Source of the DNA: Coniella vitis
Lineage: Eukaryota > Ascomycota > Sordariomycetes > Diaporthales > Schizoparmaceae
Length of the DNA stretch: 64,000 nt
Assembly (NCBI GenBank): GCA_011317545.1
Contig: WUJK01000009.1
Location: forward strand, 496,001 to 560,000
Direction: 5' to 3'
Below, one piece after another: positions 36,133 through 47,086 of the stretch. The first letter of the stretch is position 1, and each line of letters opens with the position of its first letter. Under the pieces are notes generated by a model, which was given only the letters and a program-made list of their open reading frames with translations, was not told the origin of the DNA and did no database searches. The position numbers and the translations under genes are program-made.

Positions 36133-36992
36133 GTGGTGGAAATATCCACGGGGGCCAAGGAGTATCAAGTGTGGAAAGCGCATAATAACGAGTGTATCTA
36201 TTAACGTGAAAAAGTAACGTGTAATGACAGTGTTCGATCGCATAGCTATAAACGAGACGAGCAATACAGACTGCAAGTGACATGTCTAAAACAATGACTG
36301 TCAGAGTTTACTTATGAGCCCACAAAGCACAATCCATAAGAGAACTACAGAGACTTGACAGCAAAGCTAGCCCTTCGTCGGTCCCCTCAAGCACAGGTTT
36401 GTGTGCGAGACCAGCCTCCAAGCTCCTGTCGGTTCTATATATACATGACACCGTCAGCGTACGTCCTTGTCATCGCAAAAGCAAAGCAGGTAGGAATGAG
36501 CTTCATTGGAAACGCCCAGCAGAGGCTAAGGCTGCTCAGAATTTTGCAAGTGGAATCATTGATTATCATTCCCGTCTTGAAACATGTTTTTTTGGTTGCA
36601 ATCATCATTTACTTCTCTCGTAGGCTTTTTATCCGGCTGAGAGGGAAAGGATAGGGAGGGATGTGTTTGGAAGAATCAGAAACTGCTTACCTTGTTATGT
36701 TTTACCTCAGTGTTCGCGATGGAAGAGGTGATGGCTGTAAAAGCTGAAAAAATTTCAGGAGTTCTGCGAGGCCTTTTCATTGCGACGCGAGATTTTTGAC
36801 AAGTCCACTTGAAGCTTCTTGATTATGTAATAGACATCTAGCCGCCCCGTAGACAAGGATGACCCTGCTCTTTTGCGGCCATGCCTGCAGGGTCCTAAGC
36901 TGTTACAGACAAATTGATGACGCCGTTTTGGCTTTCCGACTCGGATCGAGACTCCATTTCATTCCTCAATACAACCATCACTTTTTGTCATC
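36133..36992. other. intergenic
   Basis: This holds the GH3 3' flank and the thioesterase promoter. No other feature is clear. Confidence 0.5.
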
Positions 36993-38124
36993 ATGGTGTC
37001 GTCTCATCAACTCTTGACCCTTGGGTCCCTCTTGGCTCTTGCATTGGCTCTACCTAGCTCGCAAGAACGACCTCTACAGAACGACTTCAGCAGCAACGGC
37101 GTTGACGGCGACGATGACGACGATCATCCTACTCCTCTGCCCTTGATTATTTGGCACGGTAAGCGGCGCGATTCCAACGAAGTGACCGACCTTATCACCC
37201 CAAAACCATGAACAGCCATCTAGCTCTTTCAATCTATCGTTCATCAATTCTGACCTCTTCTTTCCATTCGCTCAAGGTCTTGGTGATTCCTACGGTAACG
37301 AAGGCCTCCAGTCCGTCGCCGAGCTGGCCGAAGCCGTAAACCCTGGCACCCTTGTCCACATTGTCCACCAAGGCAGCGACCCGAACGCCGACCAGCGGGC
37401 AACCTTCTGGGGCAACGTCAATGACCAAATCGACAACCTCTGCGCCGCCCTCGCCGCCGACCCCATCATTAGCACGGCGCCCGCCATCGACGCCCTTGGG
37501 TTCAGCCAAGGGGGGCAGTTCCTCCGCGGATGGGTCGAGCGCTGCAACACCCCACCCGTGCGCAATCTCGTTACTTTCGGGTCACAGCACAATGGCATCG
37601 TCGAGTTTAGCACGTGCGAGCCGACGAATTGGCTTTGTCGGGGCGCCATGGCTGTGCTGAGGGGAAATGTATGGAGTGCCTATGTGCAGAGCAACTTGGT
37701 ACCCGCGCAGTACTACCGCCCGCCCGCTGAATACGACACGTATCTGGAGAATTCGAATTTCTTGGCGGATATCAATAACGAGCGGGAGAAGAAGAGCAAG
37801 GAATACAAGAGGCAGCTGTCGAGACTCGATCATTTCGTCATGTACATGTTTGAGGAAGACAAGACAGTTATTCCCAAGGAGACGAGCTGGTTCGCCGAGG
37901 TCAACGGCACGGAAATCACCCCGCTGCGGTCCCGGCCTATTTACAAGGAAGACTGGTTGGGACTCAAGGAGTTGGACCGCAAAGGCGGGCTGCAGTTCCG
38001 GACTACGCCGGGCGATCACATGCAGCTCACGGAAGCTACACTCAATGAGACGTTCCGAGAGTTCTTTGGCCCGTTGAAGAAGAAGGCATCGTCGAATAAT
38101 GTGGTTTTCACAGATGAGTTATAG
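36993..38124 (+). CDS. PPT1: palmitoyl-protein thioesterase
   Basis: Exon 1 is 36993-37158, the intron 37159-37276 (GTAAGC..CTCAAG, 118 bp) and exon 2 37277-38124, giving 337 residues. The signal peptide is MVSSHQLLTLGSLLALALAL. An acidic stretch precedes the alpha/beta-hydrolase core, which starts at LPLIIWHGLGDSYGNEGLQS. The catalytic Ser lies in DALGFSQGGQFLRGW (about residue 132). The likely Asp is in FEEDKTVIPKETSWF and the His in TTPGDHMQLTEATL. Family enzymes remove palmitate from cysteines of proteins being degraded in the lysosome or vacuole. The motif order and length match fungal PPT1 closely. It converges with the next gene over 244 bp. Confidence 0.93.
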
Positions 38125-38368
38125 GGGCGAAAGCTTGGGGATGCAGAGTATCTGGGTTTGGTAACTCGATGATAAATTGTAATGCAGCGTATGACGATTA
38201 TCTTCAATTATGAAGTCTTTCCTATACGTGGCTAGCCGACAGTAGCCGTAATATGCCATGTCCATTTCGCGGGATGCTTTTACAAGTGTTTCCCCTATTT
38301 CAAAATGTCGAGCGACTTGGAACGAATGTAAAGTCGTCAGACCAGTAAGCGATCGGCTGCGATATCCT

Positions 38369-39890
38369 TCACGCCGGTTGATCTAAGGGATCCCATGGAA
38401 ATTCAGCCGTTATTGAATCCGCATCGCGGAGGTGCGAAGGGAAAGGTTCCGCCACTTCATTGCTTTTCATAAAACCAATCACGCTTTCTTCCATATCTCC
38501 ATCTGTCCCTCTGCAGTCGTCACTTTCATCGTCGGAGATGGCAGACAGCGAATTTGGATGCGGCGGTCTCGGTCCAGTTGCAAAACCCTGCCTCGACCGT
38601 ATTGACTCAATGCTGAACGTTGGCGATTCCGGTCCCCTTTTGGAGGCTGTTTTGGGTGGAGCGGCGTAAGCAAATTGTCGTGATTGGGTGGGCCAGGGGC
38701 TCTTGCCCAACGACGATGACGACACGGTCCCTTTTTCGGCCGAGCAACTAGCGTTATACAGAGCGATCATCTTCCTGGGTATATATTGGAAGACGTGTCC
38801 GGACGCAGGCAGACAGGCCGACAGAAGTCTTGTTGCATTTTCAATTTGCGCCCAGATCCATATAGGCGCAACGGTGAAGGTGGGATCCGTCTGTTCATAG
38901 GAGAAGATCAGATAGAGGCGGTGTGCCGATATACCAATAGCTCTGTGGATTGTTAGTCTTTTTTTACGGCACGAAGCAATAAGCTCGGGGAGAGAAGAGA
39001 AATGAGTACTTCATGGTTGTCCGTGAAACGTACGCAAGACCCAGAATAAACATGCCTGTAGTTAACCCCTTGTATGCTACCTTACATTGCAAATGCCAAA
39101 TCTGTTTCAACTGCGACACGGGCAAGATGACAATAGCCAAGTCTGTGCACAGTGACGAGACGGTGTTGACCGGCCAATCCACTGACAGTGAGTTTGAGCA
39201 GTGCGCCTTCGTGTCCAAAGCCCAATAACTTTTCCAGGAAGTCGTGACTGGAACGCACTCGAAAACGAAGATGAAGGTCATGGCAAGGGTCCAGCTGACA
39301 ACGGAGAGACCTATTATCAATGCAATCCGCCTGTACACAGGGTAGATATGAAAAATCCGATAACTGCGTTGATGACCATTAGCATTCCTCTTAATATTCG
39401 CTTTGTGAGGTAGAATCCCAAAGCCTATACCTGCTTTACAAGGTTTGTGAGAGTTTCAAGGAACGTACTAAAATAAAAGTAACGATAACTTGGTCAGGCA
39501 ATTCGTCCAGTTGCAAAGGATTCTGGTCACGAACAGGTACCTAGCCAACTGAGCCAGTTGTCCACGTTCCAGCTCCCAGCTATGAAGTCCAAGGCCTTGC
39601 TGATAAATCATTTTGTAACCGAGCGCGCCCACAACAACCGTCGTAACCTATGCGTATCTAACTTAGCGTTCGAACACGGAGAGTAGTTGTAATGGTCGGT
39701 TACTCACCAAGGATAGAATGATGGTATATTCGTCCTGCTCAATTTTCGGGCGGCTTAAGAGCTTACGTCGGAGACGGATGATGATTGCAACTACGGAGAG
39801 AGCTAGCATTGACCAGAAGACGTTTCTGACCCAAACTTGTCTCGAAACACCAGAAACAGTGCCAGGGCCCGTTGGGTAGATAGGTGCCAT
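38369..39890 (-). CDS. fungal rhodopsin-domain (PTH11-like) 7TM membrane protein
   Basis: Four exons, 39890-39708, 39647-39469, 39363-39010 and 38942-38369, with introns of 60, 105 and 67 bp, give 429 residues. Helical segments read out in order: VFWSMLALSVVAIIIRLRRK, VTTVVVGALGYKMIYQ, TRILCNWTNCLTKLSLLLF, IALIIGLSVVSWTLAMTFIF, FECVP with WPVNTVSSLCTDLAIVILPV, KGLTTGMFILGLAYVSR and the late motif DPTFTVAPIWIWAQIENATR. These are hallmarks of the fungal rhodopsin-like family that includes PTH11-type proteins. No N-terminal CFEM domain is present. The 140-residue Ser-rich cytoplasmic tail is likely regulatory. Sensing of surface or nutrient cues is a family-level guess. None of the exons alone looks like a gene; the splice model restores the family pattern. 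Confidence 0.84.
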
Positions 39891-41817
39891 GGTCTCCGCC
39901 TAGCCAGAGAGGTGAGGATTCAATTCGACATGCAACGGCAAACATAGTGGTTGGTGTCAACTAGAAAACCATGAGAAAGGCGGCGGCTCATACCAAAAGG
40001 TACGAACTAAATATATATAAGAGTTTGGGGAGTCCAGCATTGACAGCACAAAACGCCGTAGTTACTCATCGCAATGTGGACTCGTACGCTGGCTTTCTAT
40101 GATGACAAGCCAGCCTACCTGATGTGGCTTTCTGTGTCGATATCCGGTGTCCAAGCCCTGTAGGGTGACGGTGTTTGAGCCCTGCAAGCCTGCATAAGGT
40201 GTGGTTATTGGCCGCCCTTCGTCCTGCGTAGGTCAACATTTTGATGAGACTTTCGATACTCTAATCAAACTAGGGGAAACGGAAGGGCTGGCTGCCCTTC
40301 GGACGAGCCACGGCGATGGCCACCGGAGTCTGGAAGAGTCCTTTTGCCCGTGGTATGCTCTGCGCGGCGATCCCAAGTTACACAATGATCGCGCCGCTGT
40401 TCCAGCAGACGGGCACATCGCGGTGTCTTGAGGGCTGACCCGTGGCTGTCTATTGGAATCCGGAGGGCACTATTTGCTTTAATCAACGGAAACTGACCTG
40501 CTACCCAGTAAGTCGTGATTGCAGATGGCTGGGCTCTATAAGAGGTCAACGAGTGACACAAGTTGCTGTTGGAACGAACCATGGAAGCTTCCCCTGTGAG
40601 CACCGGATCACAGCTGTCCACTCCTTTCGAGCAACCTGATCTACTCAAATTTGATGAAGGAGTCAAGAGAGAGGCTGCAAGACAGACATGAGTCCTAGAG
40701 AGTCAGCCTTTGGTAGCGCTTACGATATCCCCCGGGTTGTTCATAGAAACCGGCCTTTGACCGTGGCAGTGCGCGGTAGGACGCAAATAAATACAATTGG
40801 ATTTACAAGCAGGAGGTTGGAGTGTTGAGCCGCAACGCTCAAGAAGGGTGCTTTGGCCAAAGATGCGTGGCTTAAAGGGCTTGCAAGGGCATCTTTGGAG
40901 GGAATTCTCATGCCCTCCCAAAACCCTCTCGGGCGATAAGCTCGAGATGCACTGTGGAAGGGTTGAGGGAGGCTTCTACTGTGAACTTTTGGTGTTTCGC
41001 GGCACCATTGTGAGAGAGAATAGTGGTAGACACTAGTGCTAGTGGCTGTACCTAGCAGCTGGCCAGCAAGGAAGCCACTACTACTCTGTATGTATGTGCT
41101 ATGTAGCCACTAGGTACATGGGTACCTACTGCCTAGACTGACATAGCTGAGTAAGTGATATGAACGGGCTATCCACTTCAATATGCCTTCCATGTTTTAT
41201 ATTTTTTAATTTGTGCTTATTGCACTGCTGTTATTGCGCAATTACCATGCTCGAGTAAAATTGAAGTTGATCATCTCGCTGTGGGTCAATGCTATCCAGT
41301 GCTGTAGCAAGCAATTGAAGTACTACACGGTACATAGTACATAGTATATACCTGGTACCTATCAGCCCTCGCTATGCACATACGGCTTGAGCACCCAGGT
41401 TGTGTTAGCGGTTCTGCTGACCTTCCCCTCGTGGAAGGGACTGGCATTTGACGCTGCAGGCGGCGACTGCCTCTGATCTCCTTAGCAGCCTGGCAGCGCT
41501 AGGTATAGTGCATACATTGTCCTGGTAGCCCCGAATCGCTGGCTGTTTCAGGGTTCCTGACTGAGGCCTGTGGCACAATTGGAAGCCGCCCTCAGTGGGA
41601 ACACCCAACCCACTTGGGCAGTTGGTACCTACTGCATGTAGACTCCTTCTAATCTTATTGGGTGCTCGAAATCTCGAATGTCCCCTCGGCCTTGAGACGT
41701 GGTACCTACTTAGCAGCTGGCCTCCTGTCCTGAGGCTTGTCGCCATCTTTCCTCATGTCTCCAACATAAACATCCACGCCCGCCTCCCGACAGCGTCGAC
41801 CGCACGGGGACTAGACA
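39891..41817. other. 1.9-kb divergent intergenic region with repeat motifs
   Basis: This lies between the rhodopsin-like gene and the GH47 gene. The right half is rich in TAGTG/CACTAGG, GGTACCTA and TACATAGTACATAGTATATA (41331-41350) motifs. A 133-codon minus-strand frame at 40265-40666 has no protein character. Confidence 0.5.
40010..40021 (-). promoter_or_regulatory. candidate TATA box of the rhodopsin-like gene
   Basis: On the minus strand CTTATATATATT lies about 120 bp upstream of the ATG at 39890. Confidence 0.45.
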
Positions 41818-43620
41818 ATGATCCTGGGCCTCACCCGCCGCCGCCACGGGCTCTTCGTAGCCTTCGCCTTCTTGGCCACCGTCTACCTTTTTCTCAACTG
41901 GAACGGGCCTGTGTTGTACAGCTCAAGATGGTCGTCTTACAAGCCAAACAAGGACGGTTGGCAGTTACCCGCCGACTACTTCTGGAAGACGGTCCCCGTC
42001 CACTTCCCGCCGCCGCTGATACAACCTTTGCCTACCGACCCCGCCGTGGCCTTTCCCCGCGTTCAGGCGACCCGCTTTCCCAAGTCGACTCGTGAGCGCC
42101 AGGAACAGCGCCAGGCCATCAAGGATGTCTTTTCAAAGTGCTGGGCTTCCTACAAAGCCAAGGCCTGGATGGCCGATGAGCTCACTCCAATAACAGGTGC
42201 CAGTCGCAATACTTTTGGTGGCTGGGGCGCCACGCTGGTGGACAGTCTCGACACTTTGTGGATTATGGACATGCACGATGAGTTTAGCGACGCCGTAGCA
42301 GCCGTGGCTACTATCGACTTCACCAATAGCAAGCTCGAGCAGATTAACACCTTTGAGACCACCATCCGCTACCTGGGCGGGTTTTTGGCCGCCTATGACT
42401 TATCCGGCGACGACCGGCTTCTTCGCAAGGCGGTTGAGGTGGGCGAGATGCTCTACAAGTCCTTTGATACACCCAACCGCATGCCGATCACCAGATGGTT
42501 CGTCTACAAGGCAGCACAGGGCCAACGTCAGATTGCGGATGAACAGGTCATTATCGCCGAAATTGGGAGCTTATCCATGGAGTTCACTCGATTGTCACTG
42601 CTCACGGGCGACCCGAAATGGTTCGATGCTGTACAACGCATCACCGACCTTATGGCTGCACAACAGAATTCGACGCAGCTGCCCGGCATGTGGCCGATTG
42701 TGGCCAATGCAAAGAACCAGGCATTCAACAAAGGATCTCATTTCACCCTCGCAGCCATGGCTGACTCAACCTACGAGTACCTGCCCAAGATGGCCGCGCT
42801 TTTGGGCGGCAAACTACCCGAATATCAGGCCATGTACGTGAATGCCATAGAAGCGGCCTCGCAATACCTAATGTTCCGCCCCATCACGCCCAACGCTGCC
42901 GACATCCTCGTTGCTGGTACTGCGCATGCGGAACAAAAAGACGGCAAGAGCATAGTGATGGTCGACTACGAGGGTCAGCATTTAACTTGCTACGCAGGCG
43001 GCATGTACGCGCTGGGGGGCAAGCTCTTTGACCGAGATGATGACCTGGACATCGCAACGAAGTTGACAGAGGGTTGTATATGGACCTATCGTAACATAAA
43101 ACACGGTGTTATGCCAGAGAAGTTCCATATGGCAGCGTGTGCAGACGTCAAGGACTGCCGGTGGGACGAGTTGACGTGGAAGAAGCAGGTCGTCCTTGAC
43201 GCCGGCGAGTCTATTACGCGCGACTTTGACAAGGATATTGCCAAAGCTGACAAGATCATCTCCGACAACCGCCTGCCCTATGGCTTCACAGCCATCAATG
43301 ACGCGCGATACATCCTACGGCCCGAGGCTATCGAGAGTGTCTTTGTATTGTACCGCGTGACGGGTCGCGAAGACCTTCTCGATGCTGCGTGGACCATGTT
43401 CACGGCCATTGCCAAGGTGACCTCGACAGACTTGGCCAATTCGGCCATCAACGATGTGACAGCGCCCGGGCGCCCCCTTGCAAGCGATTCAATGGAGAGC
43501 TTCTGGATGGGGGAGACGCTCAAGTACTTTTATCTGATTTTTAGCGATGAACGGTTGGTCAGTCTGGACGACTGGGTATTTAACACTGAAGCACATCCCT
43601 TTAGACGGCTCAAAAAGTAG
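41818..43620 (+). CDS. class I alpha-1,2-mannosidase (GH47), type II membrane protein
   Basis: An intronless gene of 600 residues. A short basic cytoplasmic start (MILGLTRRRH) and one membrane anchor (GLFVAFAFLATVYLFLNW) make it a type II Golgi or ER protein; a stem of about 90 residues follows. The GH47 barrel shows CWASYKAKAWMADELTPITG, GGWGATLVDSLDTLWIMDM, FETTIRYLGGFLAAYDLSG, ADSTYEYLPKMAALL, HLTCYAGGMYALGGKLF, YGFTAINDARYILRPEAIES and SFWMGETLKYFYLIFSDE. The final NTEAHPFRRL carries the Thr that binds calcium in this family. Enzymes of this class trim alpha-1,2-mannose from N-glycans. Whether it is an ER-type or Golgi-type enzyme is not clear. Confidence 0.94.
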   Translation: MILGLTRRRHGLFVAFAFLATVYLFLNWNGPVLYSSRWSSYKPNKDGWQLPADYFWKTVPVHFPPPLIQPLPTDPAVAFPRVQATRFPKSTRERQEQRQAIKDVFSKCWASYKAKAWMADELTPITGASRNTFGGWGATLVDSLDTLWIMDMHDEFSDAVAAVATIDFTNSKLEQINTFETTIRYLGGFLAAYDLSGDDRLLRKAVEVGEMLYKSFDTPNRMPITRWFVYKAAQGQRQIADEQVIIAEIGSLSMEFTRLSLLTGDPKWFDAVQRITDLMAAQQNSTQLPGMWPIVANAKNQAFNKGSHFTLAAMADSTYEYLPKMAALLGGKLPEYQAMYVNAIEAASQYLMFRPITPNAADILVAGTAHAEQKDGKSIVMVDYEGQHLTCYAGGMYALGGKLFDRDDDLDIATKLTEGCIWTYRNIKHGVMPEKFHMAACADVKDCRWDELTWKKQVVLDAGESITRDFDKDIAKADKIISDNRLPYGFTAINDARYILRPEAIESVFVLYRVTGREDLLDAAWTMFTAIAKVTSTDLANSAINDVTAPGRPLASDSMESFWMGETLKYFYLIFSDERLVSLDDWVFNTEAHPFRRLKK

Positions 43621-43922
43621 ACAGAAAAGACGGAGATAGACGCTTGCTTTAATTTTCTTTTATGTGTATTTAGTTGCCCAGGTTGAATGTCTGCGTTAGT
43701 GGCCGCGCAGTATCCCATGGGACTTGCAGTGACTTGATTTGTTCGTTTTGCTTTTCAAGCGGAGGCGTTTTAACGAGCGGGACAATAAAAAGAAATGAGA
43801 GAGTATTTCACAATTGTATGCATGGATAAGGTGTGTCTTCTACCATTTAAATCGAACCTTGGCTCAAGATCAATGGCTATGCGCTACTATATCATGATTC
43901 TCTTACCATCATCCAAGCCTGT

Positions 43923-45146
43923 TCATAACTTTCCCTTCTGCTTCGCTTGTCTCTTTTCCTCCTCAATCAGCCTCCACGCCAACTCGCCCAGGTTCCGAAA
44001 GCTCCCCGCGTACCGCCCAGCGACCTCGCTCGACGCCTGTCTCCTCGCAAGACGCGCCGCAATCCCCTGGGAAATTGCCGCCGACCGAAACATGCCAAAC
44101 GCAAATCCCCAGTTCATGTCCGGCCGGGGATCATATTTCGAACCCGATGCTTCGACATACCATCCCAGCAACTCCTCAATCGTCGGCAAACCCGGCGTCG
44201 CACCCGGCAGGAAAGCCCCCCCGCCTTTGAGAAAATCGGGGAGCTCGAGGTCATGATTCGCAGGCAGCGCGTTCGCACGAGCCGTGAAGAAATTGAACGT
44301 CAGGTTTACAATATCCGAGAGTGGGTGGCCAATCGTGCTCATCTCCCAGTCAAGGACGCCAATAACGCGCGCCTCGGTCGGGTGAAACATGAGGTTGTCG
44401 ATTTTGAAGTCACCGTGGACGATGGATGAGCGGTCACTGGGCTGCAAGGAGCGATCGTCGAGTAACGCCGTCAGGGCGGAAAAGGAAGGGTGGAGGGGCC
44501 CGACGGGTTCCTTTGTGTCGACGTCCTTGGCGGCGGATTGGGCGTCGCAGATTTGGCGCCAGGTGGCGAGTTGGCGGGAGTAGAAGCCGGTAGGCTTGCC
44601 ATAGGAAGTGAGGGATAGGGCTGGGTCGGTGTAGTCGACGGTATGGAGCTTCGCGAGAGTTGTGATTGCTGAGTGCCAGAGGGCGCGGCGTTCTTGGGGG
44701 GTCACAGCTGGGAAGAGTATTAATTATGCGGGTACACTTGCGTGGATAACTCTACAAGCAGGAGCGGTGTTACACGGCATGGTGGCATCTTCAAAGATTC
44801 TGCCGTTGAGAAACTCCATGATGTAAAATGGGGTCCCTATGACGGCCGAGTCTTCGCAGAGACAATAAGTCTTCGGCACGGGAACATCAGTGGCATTGAG
44901 GGCCTTGATAATGCGGTACTCGCGCTCGACCTTATGGGCGGTCTGGGAGAGGAGCTGTCCCGGGGGTTTCTTCCGTAGAACATATTGCTTGCCAGATGAA
45001 CGCTGGGAGGTGAGAAGGTATGTGGGATTGGACTGTCCGTAGCCAAACTGCTTGACCTGAATGGGGAGCTCAATCTCTGGGACGTGCTGTTCAAGGTACG
45101 TTTGCAGCGAGTCGGTATCAATGGGCTGGCGGACGCGGCCCGCCAT
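43923..45146 (-). CDS. APH-type phosphotransferase (kinase half of ACAD10/ACAD11)
   Basis: Exon 1 is 45146-44774, the intron 44773-44708 (GTAACA..CCCAG, 66 bp) and exon 2 44707-43923, giving 385 residues. The N-lobe has FGYGQSNPTYLLTSQ, the ATP-binding Lys in YVLRKKPPGQLLSQTAHKVE, and PFYIMEFLNGRIFEDATMP. The C-lobe has the catalytic loop SSIVHGDFKIDNLMFHP and the metal-binding VIGVLDWEMSTIGHPLSD. This matches the aminoglycoside-phosphotransferase-like kinase domain of animal ACAD10/ACAD11 and bacterial LvaA, which phosphorylate 4-hydroxyacyl-CoA. It is transcribed divergently from an acyl-CoA dehydrogenase 570 bp away, the other half of the ACAD11 architecture. No targeting signal is obvious: the C-terminus KQKGKL ends GKL, loosely similar to a peroxisomal PTS1. 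Confidence 0.9.
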
Positions 45147-45716
45147 GTTGGGTGGGATTGGTGAGCTCGAGTCTATATACGATTAGCAGTGCGCAGGGGA
45201 TTGGATGGTGGTCAGTCATCTAGTGGGTAGAGCGCAAAAGGGGTCTGTAAGATCTGAATAAAAGCGATCGGGTTGTGTATGGCTTGTGAAGGTGAGCATA
45301 ACAGTGAGGTGGAAGATGGCAGGTGGACGGACAAGCATAGTGGAGATGAGATATGTTGTGCCTCGGCTCATATCGCCAGATGCACTGTCTCACACGGTAA
45401 GGCGGGCCGAGTTCTGTAACAAGTATCACAGTGTCTGATGAGCCGAGCTTTGCCTCGCACGGTCCGCGGTAGCAGCCCCCCATGGGGGAATGTGCTATGT
45501 ACATAGTACACGAGACCGAAACTGCGGGGAAACCAAAAGAGGAGACGGGCAACAACAGGCTGCATGCTCCCTGCCAAAACTTGTCAATCAGGAGTCAAGG
45601 AGTCAAGATGGTGTCGGCAATTATAACATCAAGGGCGTCCTGCCCCACAATGATTCGGCAGGGCTCTCAGTTGCCACATCACCGGGTACCATCGCGACGA
45701 ACCGCAAAGTGCCACC
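45147..45716. promoter_or_regulatory. shared divergent promoter of the kinase/dehydrogenase pair
   Basis: These 570 bp separate the two start codons. TATATA on the minus strand at about 45173-45178 is close to the kinase ATG. A perfect palindrome CTATGTACATAG lies at 45495-45506, inside the dispersed motif family. Co-regulation of both genes is inferred from the shared control region. Confidence 0.55.
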
Positions 45717-47086
45717 ATGAACTTCGACCTTCCTGACGACCTGCAAACATACATCGCCAGCTTGGATGCTTTCATCCACAACATCATCCTCCCCTTGCAG
45801 CACAAAGATGACAACCACCGCTTCTTTGACCACCGCCGCGAGCCATCTCGCACCCAATGGGGGAACTTAGGCCTGCCAACCCCAGAATGGGAACATCTGC
45901 TCGGCCAAGCCCGCGGCTTGGCCGACAAGGCTGGCTTCTTTCGCTTTCCCTTGCCCAAAGTGTACGGCGGCCACGGCCATCCAGACACCAATCTCTGGAT
46001 GTGCGCCCTGCGCTTCCACATGGCTCGCACCCCGTATACGGTGGCGGTCTGGGCCTCGCCAACGACTTGCAAAACGAGCACAGCGTTGTCGGCACCTTTC
46101 CGGATGTCCTCATGCTCCATCACTGGGGCAGCGAACAGCAAAAGACTGAGCTCATTGCTGCTCGTTTACGCGGCAACTTTCGCATGACGTTTGGCTTGAC
46201 TGAGATCCACCACGGGAGCGACGCCACTCACATGGACACGCGCGCTGTGCCTTGCAAACTGTCTGACGGCAGGCCTGGTTGGATCATCTCGGGCAACAAG
46301 AAGTGGCAGACCGGTGCTCACAGCGCCACCCACATGCTCGTCTTTGCTCGCACCTCGGCCTTCGACAGACCGGGCTCCGCAAGAGGCATTACAGCTTTTA
46401 TCGTTCCGAGGGAGACGCGTGGCTTGGTGATTAGCTCCTACGAGTACACGCTCAATATGCCAACAGACCACGCCACCATCTTGCTGCAGGACGTCAAAGT
46501 GCCCCATGATGCTATCTTGGGCGAGCTCGATAACGGCCTCGCCATTGCACAAAATTTTACCCATGAGAACTCAATCCGTCAGGCTGCAAGCTCGTGTGGC
46601 GCCGCCAAATTCTGCATTGACCGGAGTGTCGCTTACGCACGCGACAGAATCGTTTTTGGCAGCTCACTGGCCACCAACCAGGCCATACAATGGCCATTAG
46701 TGGAGTTAGAGACTCAGGTTGAAATGCTGCGATTGTTGATTCTGCGGACAGCCACGGAAATGGACACTATACAGAAGCGTTTTGCCACAGCCGGGAATAA
46801 AAGCAGGATACCACCATGGGTTGCCATTGAAAAGGAGCTCGGTCACAAGATCAGCATGTGCAATTTTTGGGCGAACCGGCTTGCCACACAGGCTGCAGAT
46901 AATGCTATACAGGTTCATGGCGGTAATGGATACAGCAGACACGAGCCGTTTGAACATATATGGCGCCATTTTCGCCGGTATAGAATCACAGAGGGTAGCG
47001 AGGAAGTGCAGAAGCGAAGAGTCGCTGGTCATCTCTTTGATCTCAGAGGCAGACAACCGGAATCATCTAAAGTAACAAAGCTTTGA
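45717..47086 (+). CDS. acyl-CoA dehydrogenase (ACAD10/11-like), apparent frameshift
   Basis: Two overlapping frames together encode a complete acyl-CoA dehydrogenase of about 456 residues. The first frame (from 45717) reads MNFDLPDDLQTYIASLDAF, HKDDNHRFFDHRREPSRTQW, FFRFPLPKVYGGHGHPDTNL and ALRFHMA. The second, one base out, continues GLGLANDLQNEHSVVGTFPD to a stop at 47086. It holds FGLTEIHHGSDATHMDTRAV (signature 1 type), NMPTDHATILLQDVKVPHDA, ENSIRQAASSCGAAKFCIDR, AIQVHGGNGYSRHEPFEHIW (signature 2 type) and RYRITEGSEEVQKRRVAGHL. The shift lies near CCCC at 46030-46033; one missing C would explain it. No intron fits. This may be an assembly error or a recent mutation. The enzyme is FAD-dependent and probably works with the neighbouring kinase. 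The C-terminus KVTKL resembles a weak PTS1. Confidence 0.85.
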
